Shown here: positions 17,477 through 28,270 of the stretch, in pieces
Position numbering within the stretch: position 1 is the stretch's first letter
How the letters are laid out: each line of letters opens with the position of its first letter
From: Brochothrix campestris FSL F6-1037
GTDB lineage: Bacteria; Bacillota; Bacilli; Lactobacillales; Listeriaceae
Direction of reading: 5' to 3'
DNA length: 42,291 nt
Assembly (NCBI RefSeq): GCF_000525915.1
Contig: NZ_AODH01000028.1
Location: forward strand, 1-42,291
The notes under the pieces: generated by a model
Told to the model about the DNA's origin: nothing
Databases searched by the model: none
What the model saw: the letters and a program-made list of their open reading frames with translations, nothing else
Position numbers and translations under genes: made by a program

Positions 17477-18874
17477 ATCATACACTGAAAACAGAGCTGC
17501 TTTCAAAAGAGGGTAAAACCTACAAGCATACGCGTCAGGCTGTACTCCCTTTTATTACACGTGAACCAGAACGGGTTAAATTCACGAATGATTTTAGTCG
17601 GATAACTGCCGAGTTTATCCGCTTAATTCTGCGTATTAGCACACCAGATGAAACTAAAATGGAAGAAATTATTGCAGGAACCTTAGCTAAAATTACATTT
17701 GGAACCGCAGCAGATAAAGAAAACGTAAAAATGTATTTGAAAACAGCGTTAAATCAGCAAAATAAAACAGGTGATCTAACAAACATTACGAATATACCAT
17801 TATCTACTGATAATACAAAAAAAGGTGAAAAAGAAATTGCTCATTTTTTATATGATGTCTTTGTTAGAAGTCACCGCACCGAGTTAGATGAGCTACTATT
17901 ACAGCTAGAGGATGCCAAAAATATTTTTTCTAACTTAGTCGGTACTGTATCAAAAGAACAAGAAAAAAAACACCACTGAAATTAAAGCTAAATATAAAGT
18001 GTTTTCAGAAACGTTTACGGCAACTTTTATGCAGGACTTTAAAGCGATTTTAGCCAAACAGTCTGATTTACTAGCCAACCTTAATGCTCTTTTGAGCCAC
18101 TATTATTTTGTTGCTACCACACAACTAATCCTTAGTTTGGATAAAAAAGCGGCATTTAATCCGCATCAGTTTACAAAAGTTGTTTATCTTTTAACAACCG
18201 AAAAGGCGAGTCAATCACGTGATAGCTACTTGTTTGGAATGAAAGATATTTCAAAAAAACTAAAGTATACCATCACGCATGATCATATTTTATACATTTT
18301 AAATACAAATAATTTTTCAACACTGTCAGAAACGCAAACGTACTGGGATTATCTCGATTTCAAAAACTACTTTAAAGACCAAGGACCTCAAGTAGAAGCG
18401 GAGTTTGTTGTTTCGGTGATGGCGTGGTTACGTGATTATTACTGTGTCAAAAACAAAATAGCGTATACCGCAGCACATGCCAATGTCGAAACGTTCAGTG
18501 AATGTATCGCTTATATGCATGATATGATTCAGTATAGTTGGTCAACAGACCCAACAAATCGAACTAAACCCGATGCGGTACACTCACGTTATCCCAAAAA
18601 CTATACGGATTTTCAAAAAGCGTTTTTCCGTAAAAATGCGGGCTCTCTAGGTCAGTTAATTGCTCTCCCACAAAATTATTTGTTGTTATTGACAGGTTTA
18701 AGTGTGGGTGAAGAACCGCTACTTGTTTCTGATTTATGGCTTGAACTCGAAAAACGAGGCGTTTGGCTCGATTACCAATCGAAAAATGAAGTTGTTAATT
18801 TGTTAACGAAATTAAATTATATCGATAAAAAAAGTGATAGTGGGGATGCGCAATATGTTAAACGAATATTATAA
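17473..18874 (+). CDS. dptG: DNA phosphorothioation-dependent restriction protein DptG, frame broken at A8
   Basis: The corrected product is 466 residues, close to the usual DptG size. The first part ends prematurely at 17979 after an A8 run (17963-17970); removing one A continues the frame through EKNTTEIKAKYKVFSETF into the remainder, which has no independent ribosome site. No catalytic motif is apparent. The identification rests mainly on position between DptF and DptH plus length and general character. It is a component of the DptFGH restriction complex. AAGGAG precedes the start. Confidence 0.82.
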
Positions 18875-21800
18875 TTATATTTTAAAGGTTTTTAAAGAGA
18901 TGTTTGATAAACCGATGTTTGGCGGACGCTACTTTCTTGATTTTCCGAATGAACCGACGGCAAAAAAAACATTTTGAAATGCTTGTGAATAGCGATGAGT
19001 TTGAAGTTTTTCGCTATGTTAATCCACATTCAAACAGTGTGTATGAGACAATTTCACTTAACCAAAACCAAAATAAAGTCTTATTTGTAGTTGAAGATGC
19101 GGCACAGGTAACGGTTGATTTTTTAGTCACCTTGCGTAATGAAGTGAGTAGTCAACAAGGTGCGTTTAAGAATACCAGCATCGTTTTTCTAACTTATAGT
19201 GATTTAGATAGTATTAAAGGCGGTAGTATCGATTTAACAGCAAAAGGTGGCGCCTTTAACATTGATTTACTTATCATGGAAGTTAAGAAGTTGATGACCT
19301 ATTCACATTTATCAGATATTGATAAAACTTATTTAGAAGCTTATATTAACCAAAGTAATGTTTCTGAGTATAATAAACTTACTAACTTTTTGGAACTTGA
19401 AGATGTGATTGCGCTTGTTTATAAGTCCGCTTTGGATCAAGCTGACTATCGGCTAATGGGTTATTTTAAAGACAGTCAAATGGAAAAATTAGTGACTGAA
19501 AAGGAAACAGCACCCTCATCGAAAAAACGGAAAATGCAAAAAGAAATTGAACTGCGTTTGCAAGCGAATAAAGAGACTTTTAATGCTGTGAGAGGGGCTA
19601 AAGAATTTGGTAACCCTGAAGAAAAATTAGAAGAGGATTACACAAAAGAAGGCAAAAATAAATTGATGTCGGAACAGTGGGCCGATGAAGATTATAAAGA
19701 TATCGAACGCTACCGTGACAAGGCTGCTGCTAGTAAGAAAATCGATATGTATAGCGATAATGTGCAACTAGAACCAGCTGCGCTTAAAGCGGATGTTTGG
19801 ATGAAAGTTAATGGGTTAACAACCGTTGGAAAACGTACGTTAAATATCATCGTCTTTAACACGGGTAACTATGAAAAAATGAAAATTAAAGTGCCGTTTA
19901 GTACCCCTCTTAAAAATGAATTTTTAAGCTCACGAGGCAAGCAAATCGCAGTTGAAGCAAGTGGTAAGTCAATTGCCATCGAATTAAAGCGATTGAGCGA
20001 GGACAAAGCCTTCGATAAGGTTATATATAATACTAAAACTGGCAATAACTCGTTCACAATTAATGTCTTATTTATTGATTGGCAGGCAGACTTTTTAAAA
20101 CGCTATAAAACACATTTTAAATTAAGTACTAAAGGGGCATTAGTTATCGAAGGTGATATTGCACGCAAACTTACATTCGGTGATGGCGAAAATAACTATC
20201 GCTATAACGATGAAAGTGATGATGCAGCCATCGATTTAGCAGAGGGTGGGGATGTCTTGTTTGAATCCGATGCCTTTGATAATTTAGGGAAGGTAAGCCT
20301 GCATTTAGTGCATAATAATGTCGTTTTACAGTTAAATATTAAAGATCGTTCAAGCAAAATTATACCTATAAACGAAAATGATATTTGGCAACGTAAACGG
20401 ATAGCCCAGGCGAGCTATGAAACAAATGAAGACTTCAGTAAAGTGTCACTCAATAATATGACCTATACAACAGCTAGTGATATTCGAACGTTCTTGCAGT
20501 ACGAAAAAGAAATCCGTGATCAACAGTATTGCTGTGCAGCGATTAATGAAATCGGTCTATCCGAGATTAAGCTCAACTTGAATGACGCCTTAGTTGCAAG
20601 TTATCGAGCATTATTATCCTATTATGTTGCGCACGATACAGTGCCATCTTTGGCTCATCTTACTGATGAACTACGTGAAAAAATGATTGTCTATGTAACC
20701 TGTTATTTTGAACAATTGAACAAGATTGAACAAAATGAAATTATGACAGACCAAGAAAAACAACTCGTCTATTTAGGCATGGTAAAAGGGCATAACGCGG
20801 TTTATTTAACGCCCTATTCGCCAGTCGTGATGGCATATAATTTACAAGTCGAAGCAATTGTGAAAACCGAAAAAATCGATTCAAAATTATTGCAGCGCTT
20901 AAATGCAGGTTACCTGTTACCTTACTTAGAAATCGATAACCAAGTCTTTCGTCCCAACGGTCATGAGACCTTAAAAGATTGGCAAAAATTCGTTCCCAAT
21001 ATGGCCTTTTCAATCGGTGAAGTGAATACTTACTTAGCTGGCTTAGTCGAAGAAAAAATCAAACAGTTTTCGGCTTACTATCCTTATTTATTCAATTATT
21101 CGAATAAAACCTCGTTCATTATTAATGTGGTCGACATTATTGACGACAAAGAGCTTTTACGGGGCATCATTAAATACATGAAAAAAAACATCGCTAAACA
21201 AGGCTTAGATAACTTAAAAGACATACGTTTGAATTTATACAGTGCAGATGTCAATACGCCAAGCGCCTTTGATGCCTTTAGCAACGCAGAAACAATCGCT
21301 GAGGCGTTTGAAATTGTGGATATTGACTATAAAATCATCAACAAAACAATTGATGAAATTGACGTGTTTGAGGCGATTCAAGCAGCAATTAGTTATACTA
21401 AAAAACCAATTGATGGCACGATTGATTATGCTCATTTGACCTTCTTTAAAATGAAATCAGTCGGAACATTGTCGTTGTTCGAAGCGGATAAACTACCTGA
21501 TAGTTTAAGCTTTAAAGGACTTGTAAGTGAGATTAGTTACTTAAATCTTAACGATACGGATTACCGTTCGGGTTATGGTCAATCACAAGTGAGTGATAAC
21601 CAAAAGTTTGAGCGTTTTATTAATCGAATGAATAACTATGTCGCTAATTTACATGACAATGGTGACTCAATTTATCAAGACAATGTCGTCTTATCCGAAA
21701 AAATTGCGGTATCGGGTCATACTAAATTGAAAAAATTATACGATGCATCGAACTGGGTGACCTTTGTTGAACCTTTGGCAGACATCGATTACTTCCAACG

Positions 21801-24006
21801 CCAATCCGAAAACCTCGTTGTTGTGCATTATAGCGATCAATTGAGCTCAACCAATCATTATGATGCCATCACTGTGACTGATAAATCGCAACAATATGAA
21901 CGGGTGCTGGAATCATTTTTAAATAACCGTAATATTCGTGTCGGAAGTCCCGAAATACGCCAAACCATTCAAATGTTCAATACGTTCAATGGTGAATGGT
22001 TATTGCGTGTCATCCAAGATAAAGGACATGACGCCCGCGAAAAAATGAGTATTATTTCAGCCATCAAACATAGTTTGGTCGAATTGACGAAAAAACACCC
22101 GGATATTATATGGGTACCTATCTCAATGGAAGAAATTATCCGTATTAGTGGAGCAGCTGGATTGAAACAAACAGACTCGCCATTTGCTAAATTCTCGAGT
22201 GCCTATAAAGGAGCCGTTTCGGATGATTTACTATTAATGGGGCTGGAGCAAGGCAAGTGCTTAAAAATGCATCTGCTACCAGTCGAAGTGAAAGTCGGTC
22301 AAAACAGTAAAAGTGTGATCAAAAAGGCCGGTCAACAAATACAATCCTTAAGTAACCGTCTGAAAGAAGCCTTGACAAGTGAAGAAAAACCATTCCAATC
22401 ACAGTATTTACGTTTATTCTTTATGCAACTTTTTTATAATAATATGAAAAAAATGCAGGCCAATAACATTTGGCCAGAACAACTTAGCCGCTACTCAATC
22501 AATGAAACAGACAAACACCGTCTAATGAATGATGACTTTACGCCTGTGTTTGATGAAATTTTAGAAGGTATGATTATTTCGTATCAAAAAGATAATCAGT
22601 TTGAAGGATTAGTGATGCATGAGAATAATACAATTATGGAATTAAACTACAGTGAACAAACAGGATACAATACAATAGCCCAACCGATTGAAGACGTATG
22701 GAACGGTGTCAAAGTGAAACAATATAAAACGATTCATACCGGTAAAATATCCGCTTTAATGGATAAACATAAGGGCAATCAGTTGAGTGATGCCAATGCA
22801 GGTGAAAATAAATTATTAAATAACTCGCAATCAGATGTGAAACAAGTCTACAATCAAGCAGTGGAAGCAGTGGAAGCAGTGGAAGCAGTGGAAGCAGTGG
22901 AAGTTAGTGATGTAGTCCAACCCGTACATGCGACTACGAACACTGATATATTACTCGGACACAGCTCGCGAATGACTCCAATCAAATGGGCCTATTGGAA
23001 TAAAAGTTTAAACAATCGTCATTTGTTAATTGGTGGTAAGTCAGGTACTGGTAAAACGTACTTTATCCAAAGTTTACTTAAACAAATGACGCAATCACAG
23101 CTATCAACCTTAGTGGTCGATTATTCAAACAGTTTTTCGATGACACAGCTAGATGCACGTTTTGTAGCGAGTACAAATGGGAAAATCGTTGAAATTATTG
23201 TCAAAACGAACAAATTACCGATTAATCCGTTTAAAAAAGGCAATCACAGTGAGTTTGATGTGGCCTTACGGATTGGACATACGCTATCAGCAATCTATTC
23301 GACAATGGGAGACCAACAAGTCAGTGCGATTATTAAAGCGATTATGTCAGCCTTCAAAACCTATGGGGACGATATTACCTTCGCCAATGTTTTCGCTAAA
23401 TTAGAAGATATGGATACGACTGTATCAAAATCAGTCTGCGACAAACTTATTCGTTTGCAATATGACGATCCTTTCACATATGATGCGACTCATTCTTGGG
23501 ACGACGTCTTTGATAAGACAGGTAAATTAACAGTGATTCAATTGGACGGTTTCGATATCGAAACGAAGCAAATGCTTACCGAGTTTATCTTATGGGACAT
23601 TTGGAACTATTCACAAACCAATACGGCGACATTACCATTACCTGTTGTACTTGATGAAGCGCAAAATCTTGATTTTTCTAATAAAGGTCCAGTTGAAAAA
23701 ATCTTGCGTGAAGGTCGTAAATTTGGTTGGTCTGTGTTATTGGCAACGCAATCGTTTAGTAACTTTAAGAAAGCTGAACTCGCTGTGCTCGATAATGTTG
23801 CAACTAAAGCCTACTTCCAGCCAGCCGATTCCGAGTTTACGATGATTACGAAAATGATTGCAAGTAAAGAGACAATGGAACAAACAGATGAGATGTTGCG
23901 CCGCCTCCAAAAAGGAAACTGTGTAGTCAGTGGTCAGTTCCCTATAGATAGTGGGGAATTGAGCGTAACGACACAAATTCAAATTAAAGTCCCACCGATT
24001 GAATAA
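18855..24006 (+). CDS. dptH: DNA phosphorothioation-dependent restriction protein DptH, frame broken near 5' end
   Basis: The corrected product is 1716 residues. The real start is ATG 18855, inside the end of dptG; the opening (MLNEYYNYILKVFKEMF) reaches an A8 run (18962-18969) and, with one A removed, runs on as AKKHFEMLVNS. Without correction the frame opens only at an unlikely TTG. The long N-terminal region has no motif I recognise. The C-terminal 330 residues are a HerA/FtsK-like ATPase: Walker A GGKSGTGKT (about 1393-1401) and Walker B PVVLDEAQN (about 1597-1605), then ATQS. A VEA repeat linker precedes the ATPase. It is the large motor subunit of the Dpt restriction complex. Confidence 0.88.
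22858..22902 (+). repeat. Five tandem 9-bp repeats inside dptH
   Basis: GCAGTGGAA is repeated five times without interruption, encoding (AVE)5. Because the unit is a multiple of three, gain or loss of copies keeps the frame. It lies in the linker before the HerA-like ATPase domain. Confidence 0.95.
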
Positions 24007-24017
24007 GACATAATGGA

Positions 24018-24048
24018 AACCGAACTTCGGGTAGAAGTTCGGTTTTTT
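24018..24048 (+). terminator. Terminator after dptH
   Basis: A perfect 10-base-pair stem (24018-24027 with 24035-24044) and a six-T run, 12 bases past the dptH stop. It closes the dptFGH operon. Confidence 0.93.
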
Positions 24049-24254
24049 GCCATAATATCCTTAAATCCTAGCAATACCGTTGCCACACAGGCAGTCATGA
24101 AGTATAAGGATAAGTCGATTAAATAATGCAGAAGGGTATCGCCGACAAAGGCGGGGATGGTCGTTATCCCACCAAATACAAAGGCATGTGAGATACCACC
24201 TGTGGCACCAGTATAAAATATTAGTGCCGAATTCACAAATGTGCGCATTTTCAT
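24045..24254 (-). pseudogene. Probable remnant of a beta-glucoside/sucrose-type PTS EIIC C-terminus
   Basis: On the minus strand the peptide ATGGISHAFVFGGITTIPAF, then GDTLLHYLIDLSLYF and an ACVATVLLGFKD end, resembles the last membrane segments of BglF/SacP-type EIIBC permeases, which have an A.GG....FVFGG..T.PAF pattern and end in ...LGF.D. The frame has an ATG (24254) but no ribosome site, covers only about 70 plausible residues and then runs into the dptH terminator. I take it as a truncated fragment. It could alternatively be an unrelated small membrane protein. Confidence 0.45.
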
Positions 24255-24334
24255 AATTTTGAATTGAATACTAAGGTCAAGAGGGACTTGAGGTTATTAT
24301 TTGTCGTACACAGACGTTCGCGATAGGTACCCTC

Positions 24335-24515
24335 TTATTTTTTACGCAACGCAAGCACTAAAAACAGCATGCTAAAGGTCGCCAATCCGATTGATGTGAC
24401 AATCACTGTTAGCAGTTGCTGTTCAAAATAAGCATCTGCTGTTTGCATCATTTTCGGGCTGAAAAAGATTGCAACAGCGCATAAAAAGGATAGGGTGAGG
24501 CATGTTTTTTTTCAT
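24335..24515 (-). CDS. Small two-segment membrane protein, frame broken at A8 (hidden gene)
   Basis: AGGAGGTG lies 4 bases before ATG 24515, an excellent start. As written the frame collapses after a few residues because of an eight-A run (24505-24512, T8 on the plus strand). With one A removed the product is 59 residues: MKKTCLTLSFLCAVAIFFS, a short polar loop (about residues 20-33), then a second hydrophobic segment and an LALRKK end. The span is 60 codons plus one base, in keeping with the same error seen elsewhere. Its function is unknown. Confidence 0.6.
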
Positions 24516-24549
24516 TTGTCACCTCCTATGTCTGTCATCAGATTACCAA

Positions 24550-24800
24550 AAGTCATCACAATTGACTATTGAACCTCTCATGACTGAAGTCACGAGATTC
24601 TTAGGAACAGAGCATACTTGCAAGTGTATTTCTTTACTCACAGAGGTTTCTCTTATTTACTAAGCTACTCCCGCAGTCCCTGCGGTTCTATATTTTATCT
24701 AAGCTAACACTTGTAATCTTAGACCTTCGGTCAATATGTTTTTACTCGCATTGATATCTCTATCATGATTAGAATTACACTTACTACAAGTCCATTCACG
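24550..24800 (-). ncRNA. Candidate TnpB guide RNA (omega/reRNA) region
   Basis: By position only: in IS200/IS605 elements the guide RNA spans the 3' end of tnpB and the right end. The region here includes GC-rich pairable sequence near 24666-24690 and the right-end hairpin at 24577-24596. The guide would be the chromosomal sequence just beyond the right end, near 24550 and leftwards. Confidence 0.4.
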
Positions 24801-25848
24801 AATGTGTAAGCCTTTTTTTTTCATCATTATTTCCACATTCAGAACAAATTTGACTTGATGGAAACCATTTATCAATCTTAACTATTTCTTTTCCATACCA
24901 GTCAGATTTGTATTGTAATTTAGATACAAACTCAGACCAAGACACATCAGAAATACTTTTAGATAATTTGTGACTTTTCAACATACCTTTAACATTTAAG
25001 TTTTCAATACAAATAATATCGTGGTTATTGATAATATCTGTACTCAACTTATTGAGAAAATCAGTACGTTGATTCATTACTTTTTCATGAAGTCTTGCGA
25101 CTTTACATTTTTGTTTTTGATAGTTACTGGCTTCAAATAGTTGAATACCATTCTTCTTAGCCATTAATGCACGTCTTGATAACTTACGCTGTTCACGTTT
25201 GAGTTTCTTATCCATTTTAGAGGTAAACCTATTATTATTAATTTTTTGTCCATCCGAAAGGATAGCAAAATCAGTAATACCTAGATCAATACCTATTGAA
25301 GAATTTACTTTAGGTAGTTCATAGATTTCTTCTTCACATAGCAATGAAACAAAGTATTTACCACTTGGTCTACGTGAAATAGTAGCATTGATAATACGTC
25401 CTCTAAGCACTTTACTTTGTGAAAACTTAATGAGTCCCAATTTAGGCAACTTCAATTTCTTATTAACAATAGCAATATTATTATTTGTAAATTGAGTAGT
25501 ATAGCTTTGAACTGGGTTCTTTTTACTCTTGAATTTAGGTCTAGCATTTTGCTTCTTAAAGAAACGAGAATAAGAATCTGCCAAATGCTTTAAAGAGGAT
25601 TGAATAGCAATGCTATCCACTTCTTTCAACCATACTGTTTCTTCTTCTTTTTTCATCTTAGGAAGCATCGCAGAACAAGCGTTATATGTTAAACCTTTTC
25701 CAGTTTGAGTATATGTTTCATTCCATAAGCCCAGAAAATGATTATAGATGAAACGAGAGCAACCAATTGTTTTAGCAATAAGTATCTCTTGTTCTACATT
25801 GGGATAGATTCTAAACTTGTAGGCTTTGTGGCGTAGCATTGCATTCAC
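24699..25848 (-). CDS. tnpB: RNA-guided nuclease TnpB of IS200/IS605 family, frame broken at A9
   Basis: The corrected product is 382 residues. N-terminal OrfB region ([20 protein letters not shown]), RuvC-I aspartate in [10 protein letters not shown] (about residue 192), RuvC-II glutamate in [10 protein letters not shown] (about 280), zinc finger CSECGNN...CSKCN and RuvC-III aspartate in [11 protein letters not shown]. The nine-A run (24813-24821 on the plus strand) shifts the frame inside the zinc finger and ends it at 24796. Removing one A restores the second cysteine pair and the last catalytic aspartate and gives stop TAG at 24699. If the run is real, the nuclease is truncated before its last active-site residue. 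Confidence 0.88.
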
Positions 25849-26252
25849 CTCATTTCTTTTTTTTGACGTTGAATATATAGTTTAATCTGTTCTTCTGTAT
25901 TTTCAATAACTGTGGCTACGAAGTAGCTAGGATTCCATAAGTGACCGCCCCATAATTGTGTTTTCAAGTCAGGATGTTTCTTAAATAGAAAACGAGCAGA
26001 GACGCCTTTCAAAGCTTTGACAATATTTGGGATGTAATGTTGTGGTCTACATTCAATTAGTAAATGAATATGGTCTTTATCTGACTCCATTTCTGTGATT
26101 GAAAACTCATTATCATATGCAATTTGTAACAAAATATGTTTCAAATCATCTTCTACTTTTCCACAGAGTATAGATCGTCGATATTTAACGCACCATACAA
26201 GATGGTACTGTATAGCATAGACATAACCACGTCCATAATGTACTTCTGACAT
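25845..26252 (-). CDS. tnpA: IS200/IS605 Y1 transposase TnpA
   Basis: 135 residues. The HUH metal-binding motif is HIHLLIEC (about residue 61) and the nucleophilic tyrosine lies in the C-terminal helix (LYIQRQKKE). It cuts and joins single-stranded DNA at the element ends. AGGTGATTA precedes the ATG. A -10-like TATAAT on the minus strand is at 26273-26278. It is coupled to tnpB by an ATGA overlap. The frame is intact. Confidence 0.93.
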   Translation of the reverse strand: MSEVHYGRGYVYAIQYHLVWCVKYRRSILCGKVEDDLKHILLQIAYDNEFSITEMESDKDHIHLLIECRPQHYIPNIVKALKGVSARFLFKKHPDLKTQLWGGHLWNPSYFVATVIENTEEQIKLYIQRQKKEMR

Positions 26253-26342
26253 AGGTTAATCACCTCATGAAAATTATAACCTATGTACAGATAGAGATGC
26301 TGTTAAAACAATATTTACATATTAGAATATAATAATATATGT

Positions 26343-26379
26343 CGGTTGATTGACACAGTAAAATACTGTGCCTCAACCG
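26343..26379. repeat. Long interrupted hairpin at the left end of the IS
   Basis: The outer stem CGGTTGA (26343-26349) pairs with TCAACCG (26373-26379); the inner stem CACAGTA (26354-26360) pairs with TACTGTG (26364-26370) around a 3-base loop. It lies upstream of tnpA on the minus strand and lacks a T run. It may block read-through transcription into tnpA, as reported for hairpins in IS200-type elements. Confidence 0.7.
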
Positions 26380-26426
26380 AAGCCGATTCATCTACACGAC
26401 TAAAGTCGCGAGTGTTCTCCGCTAGT

Positions 26427-26469
26427 TAATAAAATAGCCCACCTATGTCTCTGGTTGACACGAGTGGGC
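26427..26469 (-). terminator. Terminator after YjdF-family gene
   Basis: GCCCAC (26437-26442) pairs with GTGGGC (26464-26469); read on the minus strand it is followed by TATTTTATT. The IS left end is immediately beyond it. Confidence 0.65.
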
Positions 26470-26476
26470 GCATTCA

Positions 26477-27295
26477 TTATTTCTTAAGTTTCAATCGTTT
26501 TTGATACGTCCGTTCTGTCATCGGCATGAATTTACCCGCAAAGGCATATTTATCACGATTTTTAATATAGAGCCACCCGAACACTGAGAAGACGAACGCG
26601 CCGACAAAGTTGACGAGTAGGTCCTTCATTGTATCGATAAGGCCTATATCTAAATATCCACCAGCAATGACTGTCTGGCTTAAGTTGTTCATATCGGTCC
26701 CTGAATAGATTTGGGTGTACTGAATATTATCAACCACCACGGGAATGTTTTGGCCATTCGGTTCTAAGGTGACGGTTGCAATCGACTGGACGATGCGATC
26801 CTTTTGCATATCCATTGCCATAAAAGTATCGACACCGTATTCGAAAAACTCCCAAAGCACGCCGATTGTCATCGAAAAACAAAAGGCTACGAGGGCAACA
26901 GACAGTGGTGATAAATTGATTTTAACGCTGTCGTGCCGGTTTAAAATATCGACAAGTGAGAAGCCAATCGCGGCACATAAAAAGCCATTAAGTGTATGCA
27001 ACATCGTGTCCCAATGGGTAAATGTGCCATAAAAATTATGAATTTCACCAAGTATTTCAGACGAAAAAATAAACAATAAGATGACAATTTGCATCGCCTT
27101 TGGTATATGTATTTTTAATTGACGTTCAACAATGGTCGGTAGCGTAAACAGCATTAGCGTTAAGGCACAGAGAAAAACATTATGCCAATTACCGATAAAG
27201 ATTTGTCGAATCAAGGTCACGGTCACTAAAATGTTCAAAATGAGCGGTATTGTCAACGCATGATGCGTGACTCTTTTAAAGCGAGTTTGTTTCAA
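26477..27295 (-). CDS. YjdF-family (DUF2238) integral membrane protein
   Basis: 272 residues with about seven hydrophobic segments. Family phrases: GEIHNFYGTFTHWDTMLH, LNGFLCAAIGF, GVLWEFFEYGVDTFMAMDMQ and DTMKDLLVNFVGA. It starts with TTG, supported by AAGGAG 8 bases upstream. The extra-membrane segment before the last two helices (about residues 175-220) is hydrophilic. Function is unknown in the family; no partner in the neighbourhood explains it. Confidence 0.85.
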   Translation of the reverse strand: MKQTRFKRVTHHALTIPLILNILVTVTLIRQIFIGNWHNVFLCALTLMLFTLPTIVERQLKIHIPKAMQIVILLFIFSSEILGEIHNFYGTFTHWDTMLHTLNGFLCAAIGFSLVDILNRHDSVKINLSPLSVALVAFCFSMTIGVLWEFFEYGVDTFMAMDMQKDRIVQSIATVTLEPNGQNIPVVVDNIQYTQIYSGTDMNNLSQTVIAGGYLDIGLIDTMKDLLVNFVGAFVFSVFGWLYIKNRDKYAFAGKFMPMTERTYQKRLKLKK

Positions 27296-27500
27296 AATAT
27301 CATCTCCTTAGTCTTATCCCAACTTTCAGTATAACATTTTTGCGTACTGGAAAGCAGTTGTTTTCTGAAAATAAAAGTTGGAATGATAGTTCTTTCATTT
27401 TCTTACACTTTCATCCTTAACTATTTATAAAGTAAGAAAAACGGTAATTCCTTTGACAAATGACAATAGAAAAAGTTATGGTGAAAATGGAGGTGGGTGT

Positions 27501-28185
27501 ATGTCAATCGCATGGGCATCGACACAGGTTTACACTACACTAATGACTATCTCTGCTGGTTGCGGGTTACTGCTCATTGTACAAGTGATGCAACAATTGG
27601 CAGCGGGTACGTTACGAAATCTTGAGGGCTGGTCTTTGGCGTTTTTTTGTACCAGGCCTACTCTTAGTTATTACTGGTCTACACATGACGTTAACATGGC
27701 CGTTAGCAAAGATTGGTTATGCTTATGCTGCTATTATTTTCGGCGAGCCGTCACTCGTATTTGGCATACTGCTGTTAGTGCTCAGTTGGCATTTGTGGCG
27801 CACACGATTACTGCGACCAACGACTTACAAAATTGCTCTCATTGCAAAAATGCTACCGCAGCGTTTGTTTATTGTCAGTCTGGGCGGTGTGTTACTTGCC
27901 ATCGCAGTTGCTGGGGTCACATACCGCTTATTTGCCGCGTCTGCAGCAGAACCGTTGATGAGTCTCTTTGCTAACTACTCTTGGATTGAATCTTGGTTCA
28001 TCTCGTTGCTTTATGCCGGTATCAGCGTGTTTGCCTTGCTGTTGCCAATTTGTCTCAATGAGCAATTAGAGGGTCAGTTAACCACACAGGTCATCAAGTT
28101 AGCCAAGGTAATTGGCGTTATCATTGTTTTATTTGGCATCATGAATTATTTCACACACATTGGGTCAATCGTTCATACACAGTAG
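27501..28185 (+). CDS. DUF981-like polytopic membrane protein, frame broken at T7
   Basis: The corrected product is 227 residues: MSIAWASTQVYTTLMTISAG at the front, then about six hydrophobic segments with a GEPSLVFGILLL phrase like that of DUF981 proteins. ATG 27501 has GGAGGTG in front. The frame breaks at a seven-T run (27642-27648); removing one T joins SLAFF to VPGLLLVITGLH. The corrected span is an exact number of codons. The family has no known function. Confidence 0.7.
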
Positions 28186-28270
28186 ACCCCTTGCCCAGGT
28201 GGTCGACACAGCACTCAGCTCTACCGTAAGACCAACAATCAGGTTAATACGATATTGAGGGGGGAATTTT

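Larger units (their letters stand above)
24550..26425 (-). mobile_element. IS200/IS605-family insertion sequence (tnpA + tnpB)
   Basis: Contains a Y1 HUH transposase and a TnpB, both on the minus strand and overlapping by four bases. Subterminal imperfect hairpins flank it: right end 24577-24596 (CTCATGACT/AGTCACGAG) and left end 26395-26410 (CACGACT/AGTCGCG), with similar sequence. There are no terminal inverted repeats or target duplication, as expected for this family. Edges are approximate because cleavage sites cannot be fixed without an empty site. Confidence 0.85.

Noticed and set aside
21181-21188. A8 run in dptH considered as another frame break
   Set aside because: The frame is continuous and correct through it, so no correction is needed.
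24699-25848. Programmed frameshifting in tnpB
   Set aside because: Known programmed shifts in IS elements are of other families; the break fits the same one-base excess seen at 16 other sites.
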